Below, one piece after another: positions 49,301 through 62,510 of a stretch of 64,000 nucleotides of DNA (position 1 is its first letter; each line of letters opens with the position of its first letter). The notes below the pieces were generated by a model. It saw only the letters and a program-made list of their open reading frames with translations, did no database searches and was not told the DNA's origin. The stretch comes from Seriola aureovittata (taxonomy: Eukaryota; Chordata; Actinopteri; Carangiformes; Carangidae): positions 18,804,353-18,868,352 of the forward strand of contig NC_079383.1 of NCBI RefSeq assembly GCF_021018895.1, read 5' to 3'. A program made the translations under genes and the position numbers.

Positions 49301-51954
49301 ATTGTCAGGATGACACTGTTTCCTAATACTTTCCAGAACAAAATATGATTTCATAATGATTTTCTGATCTGACACTGCATAGTTTGAATTTCAGTCAGGT
49401 TTCGATGTGACGCCCTTGAGAAATGGGGAGAAATAATCACGAGAGTGATAGGGTGATATTTCCTCAGTGAGAGCCTTTACTCTAATGAATAATCAGATAT
49501 GTAAACTGTACAAACAAACACATCTGCACAGCAGGTTGGTTTCAGTTGTGCACATATTCTCATTTATGTTACAGTGGCAAGTATTTCTCAGAGACATAAA
49601 TTTAATTTTTTTTTACTGGTGAACAAGCTGTAGCTACAACTCAGCAACTCTCACTAAACCTATACAAATGACTAAATAATCGATACATAAACAACTGTGT
49701 CATGGTTTAAAGAAACCATTGTTGATCTTTGGTAGGAAACAGGATGCAAACAGTGACCTGTTCACAAAATGTAAACATAGCGTAAGTTATAACCAAGTTT
49801 GAACACATCTAAGCGGTCGATGTTAGCAATTGCGTCATGTAACATTAATATTGTACATACTAACCTCACCACATCTTTCCTCTTTTGCCAGTTTCTTATA
49901 TGTTGAGAAATTTATAACCACCAACCAATATTACACTGGATTTCAAAGACAGTGCTAGCTAGAGGTGTTGCTAGGGGATTTGTAAATGCAAATTCAAAGC
50001 CTCTATAGGCAGAAGCTTCACTCTGAAGACGATCTGAACATTACAAATATGCATTACTGCGTACATCCATGTACCGTGTACTGTGAAGACTCTGGGTTCT
50101 GGCTTTGAATTGTTGTGTATTTTGATAAAATTGAAAGAAACTTCAGGTGCCTCTACATCTTCAAAGACAACAGCCAAAGCCTTTACAAATGTGCAAACAG
50201 GGTTAATAATTGATAAGTGAATCACTTGAGTGCACCAGGTGCCTGTTCTCATGACTCTAAGCCTATTTCATTTAAATAAAAGAAGTAGGAAAGATGTGTA
50301 TCAATAATAGCTGATGCCCAGAAGCAGCAGAATTTATCAGACACATCCATAAGACTTTTAAAATCAAGCCTCAGTCATTGCTCATTAAAATTACATCTAG
50401 AGAAAAAAGAATAGAAAAGGGAAAGACAATGGCCTCGGGCTGAACTTTTACCTTGGTGTGACATCATGTATGAGTATCCCCATTCGCCTAGAGATGTTTA
50501 TATCCCTGAGAGCTTCAAGGAAATTCTGCTGATTCGTATTTGTACATGTGGGAGTGTTTCCTCAAACAGAGTCTGTTCTTGTTTTCTCATTTTCTCCTGA
50601 TTCCTATCCCAACAGAGAAAATCTTCTTAATCTCAAGCAGATCCGCCACAATTTCAACTGTAGCAGAGCAGTTACTTTTTAAATAAGGTTTAGGGAAAAT
50701 ATTTCAGCAACATATCTTTATTATTACTTTACAAATGTCACTTCTGTGACAAATCAAAATACATTGTACTTAAAAAGATTATTTTTTTATTCCCTTGAGC
50801 AAATAATGTTTTGCAGAAGAAATCAGTTAAACTCAATGAACAGAGGGTGGTGATAGTGTCCTTTTTATTAATACGTTAGTTGTTTTATTGAATACGGGTG
50901 ACCAGGGTGGCTCATATTGACTTCTTCCTGTTAGAAATATTGTGGTTACCAAAGAAAGAAAAATGAGCTGTTGGATGCAGAAAAGTGGAAGACAATTTAA
51001 CATATGCTCAAATACAGGCACTTAGTGGTGTCAAGATAAAGAAAAAAGGCGTGCATCAAGTGGTTTCTGCTGACATGTCTCTGGAAGTAAAGAAAAACCA
51101 CGAACTGAAGTGATAATTAAACCATAACCTGAAAACTGTGAACAGAATATAAATAGGGGTGCTTTAACTATTAGTAAAGAACATTAATCACCTGACATGT
51201 TAATTACATGTTATATTAACAGCTCAAAAAACCTACGCAACACTGTTTTACTGACTTTCCCAATTTGAATAACGAGAATTTATTTCAAACATAGTTTTGA
51301 ACTGATGACATGTTTCAAGCCCACTACAGTAAATAACACATTAGCTGTTTGTGGTCTCAGAGACGGCAGCTGTAAAACAGTACACAAAGAAGTGGATTTG
51401 GTGTTGACAGGACTTTTTTTAAGCAGCCCCACTATTATGAGCATAGTGCGGCATCCTTAGTCTATTAGGATTTCTGTCAGTGGACAGTAAACACAAGTTA
51501 TTTCTTTGGCAATAAAATAAATATATCTTTGTTCACGTACGCAGCAGCCCATATAATAAAGGATAAGAGTATTTCTTTATTTTTTGTAATAAATGTGTTT
51601 TATTTATTTGGATTTTATGTGCAAGTCCAGTTTGTAGCAAAGTGTAGTCTAACCACTTTAATACTTTGGTGAATGAAAATGAGGAAATAAAGCCTATTTC
51701 AACAAAGCTCAAGAATTTAACACACAATCTCACAGTATGTAATATAAATAACATCTTTTATGTTAAGAGGAGAGAAAATGCATCATCCAACCAGTGAAAC
51801 CAGGTGAAAATACACAACATTCTACATGTTGTTCATGAATATTAAACCTCTTTCTTTCTTTGGGCGTGTTAAATTAAAATGATGTCTACAGGAGGTTTTG
51901 GACATGGCCACGGGAAGTAGGGGTGTTACCTTCTACTACACCTCATGCCTAAAC
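46378..51954. other. Intergenic gene desert
   Basis: No transposon ends or exon pairs recognised. The open frame at 47806-48138 has a composition typical of chance. Region 48740-48970 is moderately GC-balanced and unrepetitive, a candidate for conservation testing. Confidence 0.45.
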
Positions 51955-52556
51955 TTAACCAATCCAACCAGCGAACGCAACGATCATTAGCCAATCAGAG
52001 GCAGTGTAGGGCGGGTCACATGAACTCTACGGTAGGATTCGTAAGTTTACAACCTGCTGCTGTAGCATGTATAGCTAATGGGATAATGAGGTCGTAATGG
52101 GGGAAACACTTATTGCAGATTCTTTTTGGGGCAAACCACCAGCTAAAGAGAGCACAGATGAAGACCAGTCTTCCCGGGAGAGCAGCTCCACCAGCACTCC
52201 ATCGTTTTCGTTTGATTGTAATTTTTCCTCGGATAGGAGACTGCGAGGAGTCTGCTGCTAACAGGTGTCAAGCTAGGACTGACTCGGCGGCATTTGTGGA
52301 GCCTTTCCAGCCACCGAACTTCAGTTTTCCGGCCAGACGTGTTGGGAAAGAAACTTTAAGCCGAGAGTTTACACCAACTTGGTTAACTAAATGTAAGTGG
52401 CAAGCAGAGGGAAACCGGCTGATTTGGTGCCTCCTCACCATCCCAAGGAGCTGGACCCAGGCCATCCCGATCTCCAGCTCCAAATGCGAGGCAACGTCAC
52501 CAGAGAGTCTCGTGTCATTATTATATCTCCTGGCGCACCGGACCTGCAGCTCAAGG
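51955..52556 (+). promoter_or_regulatory. Promoter and first-exon-like module with splice donor
   Basis: A CCAAT box (TAGCCAATCAGAGG, 51989-52002) and a GC-box-like AGGGCGGGTC (52008-52017) precede an ATG at 52098. That ATG opens MGETLIADSFWGKPPAKE and runs about 53 codons, Ser/Thr/Asp-rich, to a stop near 52257. Another frame is open for 148 codons from 52113. The block ends at CTCAAG with donor GTAAGT (52557). Base composition is richer in GC than its flanks. It resembles a gene 5' end or a transposon-borne promoter; I do not recognise the protein. Confidence 0.35.
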
Positions 52557-52560
52557 TAAG

Positions 52561-55500
52561 TTATTTGGTTTAAGCTGCCGCCGAGCAGTCTAGTATTCAG
52601 TTGTCAATTACTTTTAACATCACACTGATGTACCTTTTAATGAAAAAATGTGCATATTTGGATCTTTTCTTGTGTGCTGTGCGCATTGGGATTTTGGACA
52701 TGTGTATTGCAATGTTATGGCATTATTGAGAGCTTTTTTAGTGCAATAGGATTTGCATTACTGAATCTGTTTAATAGACCTGGTTGCTGTTGTTGTTACT
52801 GATGCTGCTTTTTTGGTCTGTGTTGCAGTAATATTGTTGTAGGCCTATGTTGTATTTGTATGGGTTGGGGTAAAATGCTCCTCCCAACATCTTCCTGTGG
52901 TTTTGGACCTTTTTTTTTTTTTTTATAAGTTGCCTTTGTGCTCTTGACCTATAGCAGATGTTGTCAGACCAAGATATTTGTACTCAGTGACCAGGTCAAC
53001 AACTGTGACTTTTATCATGGAAGCTCACATGCCTGTTCAAAACTTCATCTCTTCAGTCTAGGCTTCTTTTCGCACAGTTATCAGTGAAATGTACACACTT
53101 CAGCCTAGCACCATTTGTAGGGACATGTTTCCTGTATCTATGTAGGACAGATGTTGTGCTGTTGGTTTTTCTCGGGGGCTGCTTGCAGCGTATTGGCTCT
53201 GTCCTTGCACACTGAGACGAGGAAGGGAAGGTCACGTACGAATCCCAGGTGAGACCATCAGTGGCAGGATGCATTTGTGCAATAGACTGATGAAGCGAGA
53301 GGGAAGAAGTCTGATGGAATCGAAGCAGTATGAGAATGCATGGAGGGGGAGGGGGAGGGGGGTTAGTGAGTTAGGGAGGGATGGGAGTGGGGGGGGGGGG
53401 GTTGCTGGGGTGACCTCTCCTGTCCCTGTAAAGCTGCAGTTTACTTTTGTAATCCCCTACAGAACAGCTAAGGGGGATGTTCACACTGTGCTTTCCTCGA
53501 GGAAGTAAAGGTGACAGTGGAAATGATACATTTTGTGCTTGGTGGGGGTTAAATGTGAGATTGCTGCCCATGATACTCATACCTGATTCCTCCTAACTAG
53601 TACTAGAGCATTTGCAATGGAGCAAACTTAAACATAACATCAAATTCGTTTTCACTGTAGCATGTTAGAAATCACTGGTGGTTATTTGACTCTAGAAACG
53701 CCTCATTAAAACAATCAAAATCCTCCACATGAGCTGAAAGCAGAAAGTACAGGCTGCCGGCTTTGCACTTATGGGTAAACCTGTTTCGATCTGTTCTGTG
53801 TGTCTGTTATTATTCTTGTTTTGTAGCACTTTAAAAACTGAAGCACAGGCTAAAGAAAATCTCCTCAAGCTTGCCTGTAGCTAAAGATACCCAGCCAAGT
53901 TTCTCTGACTGTACAGAGTGCATGCGAGCCGGTATTTATTAATGTAAGGGATTATAATCCACATAATTGCTCAGAAAGAGCACTGCTCCAGGTTTCAAAT
54001 CTGCTCGTGCTTGTGCCTAAATTGCAGAGTGTCCTAAATGCCCTCATGAAATTGGAATCCTCCAAGAGTTCAGTCCCTGCACGCTTTAATCACTGTCATC
54101 CCCAAAAAACGAGCCGTACAACACGGTATTGTTCGCAATCTCTCCTGCACTTCTACCCAGTCATCTATTCATTGCCCTACTCTTGTTGACCTGGCGAGGG
54201 ATGCGGCAAACAATTTTACAGACAACTGCGAGGGAAAGCGGCGGAGTTCAGCAACATCAAGGTGCTGCAATGAGATATCAGAAAACTCAGCGAAGTTGAT
54301 ATGCTGTAGTGAGGAGAAATAAGAGAAATCTCTTGGAGCAGATCAGATGGGTCTCAAGCTGCATAACCCCAAGAATCAGCTTAAAGAAAGAGAGAAAGAA
54401 AGAATGTCAGTGCTGGCAACTTGACATCAAAGTAGAATCTCCCCCTCAGATGTTTTTCTCCTTCTTACCTCAAAGGCCACAAGATGTTCCTCCTGTTGGA
54501 ATGAAAAGAAAGTTGGCTGAAGCTTCGCTCAACTATTGCAAAAAAGAAAAAAAAAAAAAGAAACAGAATGCATGCGGTGAAATTAAACCTGATCACTCTC
54601 CATGAGATTAGATATTGATTCGTCTTCCAAATGACTATAAAGAGATCTCTCTCCAGATGATTAGGTATTTATACTTCATACTATTACTTCCTTTTCCCCA
54701 GTGCAAACCATGGATTCAAGACTCTGAAATGATTGGAGAGCTTATGGCGTGGAAATCTGCATTAATAATAATCAATACAAGGATTCATTTTTTATCTATT
54801 CTCTGATTTGTTCATGCACCATAAGCTTTTAGATACAGAATGTGTATATTTTACTGAAGTTAGCTAGAAACTGATTTCCCTCCCCTTCTCCTTTTTTTTT
54901 TTTTTTTTTTTTTTGGTTCTGCAGTTACTTTCCCTTTGACAGAGTCTGATGGAGGAGTTTAGCACGGCGCTGTGACCCTGGAGCTCTCTGCTGTTTAAAT
55001 CTCATTTCTCCAGCCTGGTAGAGAAGGGCTTACTCTGGAGAAAGCAGCAATAATGACAGAATATGGTGGGTCACGTGGCCCGAGCACTTCATGGACAGTT
55101 TTCATATGAAGCTGCACATGCAGGTGCAAGTCCAAATCTCCCAAACTGGATGGCACCACAGAGCACTAGAGTGTGCGGATGAATCATAGACAAGGAATAG
55201 TTGTTTCTGCATGTTACTACACATAATGTCGCTTACTGTAGATGAATGATTTCCTGACTGACTGATTGACTAATATTTGTTTTCTTGTATTATTTGATGT
55301 GCTATATGCAAAGAAGCAACCCAATGCTGAATATACCTGCCCTTCAGCTGTTTGCATATTATGAGTCATGAAACATTTTGGCAGGTAATTCTAAGAGACC
55401 TAAGGTCCATACATTTTTCATATGATTCATTTTTCCTGCAGCGGCATGGTGTCTAAACAAAACAAATTACTCTCCTTCAAAAAGAACTTTTATATGCACC

Positions 55501-55913
55501 TCAGTTGTTGAAATCAAAGCAGGATCGAGTCTGGTTTCCTGTTTCCACTGAATTAAAAAAAAAAAAAAAAAAAAGAAGAAGAAGAGGAAAATAACAAACA
55601 CAGCTACATTTATTGTACATTCATGAGAAAGGTTTAATTGGCCAGTGGCATTAAGGTTTGGACTAGTTGCATAGCACTGACCAGTAATACACCCCTCTTT
55701 CCATTGAAAATGGATCAATCAATCACATTTCAACGTGTCAACAGGGGTTGCCCTGTCCTCTTGTATTTACATGAAGCCATTCACCCAGAGGCGATGAATA
55801 TCCTCACAGCCATGTCTTCAAATGTGGACAAATCGGTGCATTCATTATTTTTCCACCAGAAATCAAACATTTGCCTTTGTTTCTGCAGTCTGGTGTGATT
55901 AAAAAAGGTTGAA
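52561..55913. other. Intergenic, low-complexity rich
   Basis: Holds a G-rich tract (53340-53401), T runs at 52911-52924 and 54892-54914, and a 20-A plus GAA tract (55555-55590). No exon signals recognised. Confidence 0.5.
53340..53418 (+). repeat. G-rich tract with quadruplex potential
   Basis: Several runs of five or more G separated by short spacers, including a 13-G run (53389-53401), with GTTAGTGAGTTAGGG between them. The plus strand meets the four-G-run rule for intramolecular G-quadruplexes. Confidence 0.7.
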
Positions 55914-56376
55914 TTAAAGGAGCTATTTGTAAGTTTTGCTATTGCTACATAGCTAGCGTTAGCATTAAAAGCTGTTCACTTACAAGTCAAGAAGAAAAGT
56001 TGCAAGTTCTGCATCAAACATTCCTTTACTCGCCAAGAGCTCCAGCGGTGGGAAACAACTCTTCAAACACTTCTTTTCTTTTACTGAAGTTAGCATGCAA
56101 AGGACGTAGCGCTGCTCAGAGGGCATATTATAACTTCCTGTCTTGTAAAATAATACAATACAAGAGGTTATAATACTTCCTCTGAGCAGCGCTACGTCTA
56201 CAGAGCCGATTGGAGGCCACAGTGTGTCGCTATCAGAAGGTGACGACAGTAAAGGAATGAAGTTTGATGCTGAAGTCGCAACATTTCTTGTAGATTTGTA
56301 AGCAAACAGCTGTTGCTTTGCTATGCTAATGTTGGCTTTGTAGCAATAGCAAAATTCACAACTAGCTCCTTTTTAA
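55914..56376. mobile_element. Foldback MITE with near-complete palindrome
   Basis: The left arm AGGAGCTATTTGTAAG and TTTTGCTATTGCTACATAGC mirrors the right end (reverse complement AGGAGCTAGTTGTGAATTTT, GCTATTGCTACAAAGCC). A central pair is perfect over 20 nt: GACGTAGCGCTGCTCAGAGG at 56103-56122 and its complement at 56179-56198. Intermediate blocks (GCATCAAACATTCCTTTACT) are mirrored as well. TTAA occurs at both edges (55914-55917, 56373-56376), suggesting TTAA insertion. There is no coding capacity. Confidence 0.8.
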
Positions 56377-59300
56377 AAATCCTGTAATCAATCATTTAAC
56401 TGAAGATATAGGTTTGTGATGTGCATGTTAGAGAAAGGAAAGTGAAAATTAGCTTTTATTTGCTAATTATTAAGTGTAAATTTCTGTTATTCAGTAATTT
56501 GGCAGTGGAGTGAAAGGACCTACAGTTCACTGCAGACTGGAGTCTCTGCAAACAGTGACAGACAGAGATTAACCTTTGACAGCTGTCTGACATGAACTGA
56601 AGTCCACGCAGATCCATGTCAGACACACATCTGCTACATGAGAGGGGTATAAACTTCTGAACATGTAAGGGTTACTGTACGAACAGTAATTGTCAACATA
56701 CCTTACTTACTTATTACATACATAAATACATACTTATTTAGTAATAAGATTGTTCTCAATTGGGTGACTTCAGAGGGGAAAACCTCAGACCCCCGTCTAG
56801 GTATATTCTATCTCTTACTTTATTTTCCTAAAGGGAAAGTGGCAATACAGGTAACGCCCTTCACAGAGGCCTGATCTCATTTCACAGTGAGTGTCAAACT
56901 GACACCATGCACTTGTCTTGCTGCAGAGTCTAGCATTGTCAAGGAAGTCAGAAGTGCAGATTTTTCAATTGAGAGAAGTTATAAAATATGTATTTTGAAG
57001 TGTAAATCAGAAGTATGACATCCTGCCTGTTCAATCCGCCCTCGGTGCAGTGGGTGAATAATGAAGGCCCTCTTTCCTTCAGGTGAATTCTGCTGCTCGA
57101 GTGGAGAGACGGGGGTTTGTAAATAAACAGTCAGTGCTGAGTGACTGCCTCTTGACTAACCTGAAAAATTAATGGAGGGAACATTTTTGATTATTTAATT
57201 TGTTGCTACTGATTAGAAAAACATCCCCCCCAAAAAACTCTACAAATGACACCTGACAACGCCTCTGGAGGCTGAGCCTTTGTTTCTCTTTGCTGTCTTC
57301 AATTATACAAGAACCCCCCCACACACACACTCCTACCATCGTCACTCACTGGCACAGTTTCAGCAGCCTTGATGAATATCCTCAAGCTATTTTGGTAATT
57401 TCATTTTCTTATTTATTTACGTAAAAGCAGATGCGCAGATATGATGCGTGGGTTTGAATGGCAGATGATAAAATGGAAAACATTTTTCCCCCCCAAAACC
57501 TGCGCAGTTTACAGAGTAAGTGTAGGGTGCAGGAGAGTGTAATAATGGGCATTTATCCAGGTGGCTCTCCACATCTCTGTGCACTTAAGAGGAGAGAGGA
57601 AACAAACTGCCAAAACACAGCTGCTATTTGAGAAACTACCTATTTGAATTTCCCAATAAGTTAAAGCAAAGATGCACCAGTGTTTGCATAGCTTGAAATT
57701 TACTTATGAAGAAATTAGATTGAAGTGTGACAGGTCCAACAGCCAAAGAAAAAAGCACAAATTCCTGCATTAATTTTAATAACTTTGGAATGGATAATGC
57801 TCTGGTGTGTCTACATATGGCGGCATGTTGTGAATAAGCAGTTTTACTCTGCAACCAGTCTAAGCATTAAAAATGGAATGGTAGCCCTGCGGTTCTTGTG
57901 GGGTCAGTCATTAAATGAGAGGGCAAGGTCACTGAGGAGGAAGGTAAAGGGGAGGTTTGGTAGAAAGATCCATGGTAAGCAAAGGCCCTATATGGACTTA
58001 CTTTCACATCTGACCTCTGACTCCTGCTGGGAGAAGCGTATAGTAGAAGCACACCCCCGCCTTAAGCTCATCATGATGCAGGAGTATATCACATGCTCTT
58101 ATAGATACCTGGGATGTCCGGAGGAAAAACAGATTTAGAATTGGTACCAAACAAGAAACCCCAGCCTCAGATAACATATGAGACCCTGAACAGAACTATA
58201 TCAGATACCAGTGATGAATAAATATAAACCAGGCGCTGCTTTAGTAGAGGTATATTATTCACTTCGGGGGCGTTATCTAATACAGTGGACAGCCAGTGTG
58301 GAGAGTGGATTTGCAGTGTGACTCGGATGCTTCAGAGGACATCCCAGTCACATAGGAATGTGAAGAGGGATCCCAGTGGATATCATCCAAGCAGAATGTG
58401 GATTTGAAGCATGGTGTCGGGAGATGTTATCGGTGACTTTCCAACTATATCCAATACCCCTGATGAATAAATATGGACCCTGGGGTTCTTGGGAGACAGT
58501 GCCCTTTTCACAGAAGGGGTTTTATTCTGTACAAACCATGACAGGGACTCCAGTTGTTAGCAAAAACTAGTATAATTAGAATAAGTGTATTTTTCTACAA
58601 ATTAGAAGATAAGTCCTATAGGCCTGTTGGTTCAAGTGGCCATATCTGTAGGGCCCTAGCTACCATTGAGGCCATGTAAAAATGTTATTGTTGCATGTTG
58701 GAGGGAGTTTATATATTTATACAAAGCAGGCCTTTTTTGAACATGCTAAAATTTAAAGGCTTCATTTTGTCGGAATTAAGTGAACTTTTTGGTTTCTGGG
58801 CAAAAATGTTCTGTGGAGGATGGGGGTTTGGGTCTGATAGTCACAGGAGATTTTATTGTCAAGACTTTACAAAGAAATATTTTTGTTGTTGTATTTTATG
58901 ATTCTTCAGCTTCACTTATTTCACTTGTCTGTCTGTGTTGTGGAAATGCAACACACCAACTGTATGTTATTTACAGTTCAACGAAGCTTAAGGAAATAGA
59001 GGTAATGGAGCGGCTGTGCCAGAGATTTGTGGAAAGATTTTTATTATATCTGCACTAAGTATACTAAGTATATTTAAGAAAACACAGTTTTTAGTTGAAT
59101 ATAATCTCACCTTTATGACTTTTGTTTTTAAACATTTTATTATCAATGGCTTAAAAGCATGCAAGTTGAAATTCACTAATTTAGGCGTTTTAAGTACAAA
59201 GTGTCTCGTTCCTGCTCCAAAACACGACAACATGAGGCCACAGTGATAATGAGACTCTTCCTGTTATTGGACTCCATGCCTCATTGAAGTGTTTAACTGT

Positions 59301-61979
59301 GAAGGGCTGGTTTTCCTCTATGTTGTATGGCTGATACCAAAAGCATTTGTTCGCTTTCACTTTTAAAAAATACTGTAATGCTGTAATTTTCAGAAGTAAA
59401 AGGTCACATCTAGCTAAAATTATTATTTTTTAAACAGGGCCATATTAGTGTTATAAACCAGCAACAATAAGAGATACATTTTGCCCCCATTACTGATTTT
59501 AATGAGCATAATCATTTTCATTTTCCTTTCTCTATTTTCAGCAATAATTGATGTGCAACCCTTGGGCTATTTTTCAAATAAAAGTTTTGCCTTTTACTGA
59601 CTTTCTGACATCCCTCAGTAGATGGATAGATTATTGATTGTCAAAAGTTTGATTGCTGTTCCACTGCCACATAGATGTCCCACCTCTGATTTTAAACAGG
59701 TTACTGTCCAGCCAAGAGCCAGCTCCTCCCTATTCTGTTAACAGGAGAGGAAGTCAGCAGCTGCCTTGTCTGCCGAAAACATATGGATCACTTGAAAATT
59801 GATCTTCTGGGACAAAAACGGCCCCCAGCCATCTGTTTGATGAATTCGTCTAGAGGTCAAATGGAAAAAAAAAAGTTTGGGTTGTGGAAGCATCTTTTCA
59901 AATTAGGTCAGTCAGGGGTTGAATCAGCTTTTACAGCACTGGTATGAAACACTTAGAGTAGGAAATGGCTACTGTTTCATCCAATTTTTGGCTGCTACTA
60001 CTGCTGCGCCCACTATAGAATTTCTAACTGTATTAGTCTTACTAAGTTTAATGGTAATCTACCCACATTTCACTCTTGAACAAAAAGTTGCACCGACAGC
60101 CTGATGGACCAGTGAACTGACATTTCCATCCCTTGAGCCATGCCGCAAGCATGGCAACAAACTCCTATATTATTTAATACATTTCCTAGTATTTTCAGTG
60201 AATGGATTTTTGGGATTATGACCTGGAGGATGATATGAAAGGGCTGCAGAGACATCCAGCATTGCATCAGGATACGGTATGTTGCATTGTGACCAATACT
60301 GAGCAACATCTCCACACATGCCAACTCTTTTTAAGGGGACATCAGCTGGAGAAATGAGGGTAGTAACTCCCTTTTGGGATGCCCAGGACGTTGATTAGTT
60401 GACATTTCCATAAGGCACAGACACCCTCACACATCAGCGCGGATATATTTGATGTACTTAAGGCAAACAGTTACTGAGAGAATGAATAAAACCTTAAGTC
60501 AAGCAATAATGTACCATGAGCAAAACTGTTAGGGAATACTGAAATACCAGCAAAAGAAATATTTAATAGCAAAGAAACATTGAAAAGCCTTTCTTGACAG
60601 TTTTAAATAACCCAAATAGGCCTTTCATAAAATAAAACTTGATGTGGTTTATAGTGCTACAGTCATCCTTTATCACTCTATCATATATCAACCTGAGACT
60701 GCTGCCAGAGCCCCACTGGGAGCCAAGCCTTCCTCCTGGGAGAGGTGCACCTGCATCTTAACTTGTTCGTCTTCATCAATCTTGAATGACAAAGCATCAA
60801 AACAAAACAGCACCCTACCTGTCAGAACCGCACACATGTATATTTTATCATCAACCTTTTTGAACTGCATGACAGCGAGGACATTCTCGTGCTTTGATTT
60901 GGGATCGAGTTTGGTTTTAAATGTGGTTTTTGAGACTGTGAGAGTCCTCAGTACATCAGATCCTGGTGTAAACCCACACTGTTTTTTTTGGTATGTCCCT
61001 GCTGTATAAGAGAAGCTAACCCAGAGGCAACTCAAACAACCTGCCCTACTTTCATTAATAAGCATTTGTCACAAAATGACCCAGTGCCACACTCTGTAAT
61101 GACTCTTGAGACACCGCTTGCTGGTCTGGACCAGAGAGGCGGCAGGAACCGGGCAAGACAAAATTAAAATGGCAGTGGTCCGGGAAAGTAATAACCAGGG
61201 TGAAAGGACGGAACCACGGTTCGTTGTAGGTCATCAGTAGCTGGAGGTGCAGGTGGATGTCCTGCTATGGCTTCGGCTGTGGCTGCAGCAAAGGTGAATA
61301 GCCAATCGACCAGTCAACCATGCTTTCCGGGGGGCTTCAGTACCACCTGCTTGATCATCTCCTCCATGTTGGATATTCCCAGCTGCAGCCACCACCTGTC
61401 CACAAAGAGAAGCTGCTATACATAATAAATCAGGTAGCCCACAGTCACGCGTCCAAACTGGACTATCTCCACAGACCTGAAAGGCGCCGGATTTTATTCT
61501 CCAGGAGACTGTGCAGCCCAAAGTGATGTCTAGTCTAAAGAGCATTTGAATAGCTGCAAGTCAGCCTGCTCCACACGTAGAAAACCTTAAGCTGTCAATC
61601 ATATCTAGCACATTTAGAGATAGCTTTTCCCAGAAAGTACTAACTGAAAGGTGGAAGTTGTGGAAGCTGTTGCTTTTGACCTGGAAATAATGGATGTTTC
61701 CTGGTCTGACTATCCACAGCCAACTCTCATGTTTGAAATAACACAAGATTACAACTGCTTGTTTAGTCCTAAATTGCAGATTATTCTTCCTTTCTTGAAT
61801 TAATACAGTTGAAATTGCAGTGTCCTTTCACAAACCACAAAGTGTCACCATCCTCACGTGTGGTGTGTGATGCATTCAAGGATTAATTTAAGCTTTTTGA
61901 TTGATCCACCCTCTGTCAAGCTGCCTCAAATTCCTCTGCATCAGCTAATGTGAGACTGTCCTCCTGTGAAAAACGAGCC
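56377..61979. other. Intergenic, mostly unrecognised
   Basis: A related pair of 38-bp blocks lies at 58193-58230 and 58442-58479 (31 of 38 identical). Two minus-strand frames at 60688-61065 and 61234-61545 have somewhat protein-like composition but no recognised domain. Nothing else supported. Confidence 0.4.
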
Positions 61980-62510
61980 ACAGGTCGTTTGTGCAGCAGG
62001 TTATTATGACCCATAGTTACGCTTTGTTGTTAGACGACATCTAGCGGCTGTAGTAAGTATGACAAGCGCAAAGGGAAACGTGTGGTGACGTGGTATATAG
62101 AGCGACAACTAACTCCGGGTTAGGAGGAGTTTGTTGTGAATGGATGGGTCAGGAGAGTGGTGTTCGATTCCCACGTGAAAGCAGATGTTTTTTGTTGTTA
62201 CTATTATCCTTGACCGTTCAACAAAGTTAACCATGTTTTTATTATTGTAACCGTGAAAACAGAGAACGTTTAATGTTGAAGAAGTACTTATTTCAACCCA
62301 CAATCTTTTCATAAACCTAACCAAGCCATGACTATTATTATAGTAACCATGGCGACGAAGGTAGTTTAGCTGCTCTCTGTACATCCACGTGTTTATTATT
62401 GTAACCATGACAACCAAGATCCGGTACGCCTGCCGCTGTAGGGACGCTATTTAAGGAGACACTCCTATGGGTCCTATCCGAGGTTTGAAAAAAACAACCT
62501 ATATGGTTGT
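61980..62510. repeat. Dispersed repeat family, copy C (most complete)
   Basis: It starts ACAGGTCGTTTGTGCAGCAG and ends ACAACCTATATGG, so the ends are inverted as in copy A. The interior carries TATGACCCATAGTTACG, TATGACAAGCGCAAAGGGAA, TTCGATTCCCACGTGAAAGC, CGTTCAACAAAGTTAACCAT and GTTGAAGAAGTACTTATTTC. Length is about 530 bp. It encodes nothing recognisable. Confidence 0.65.
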
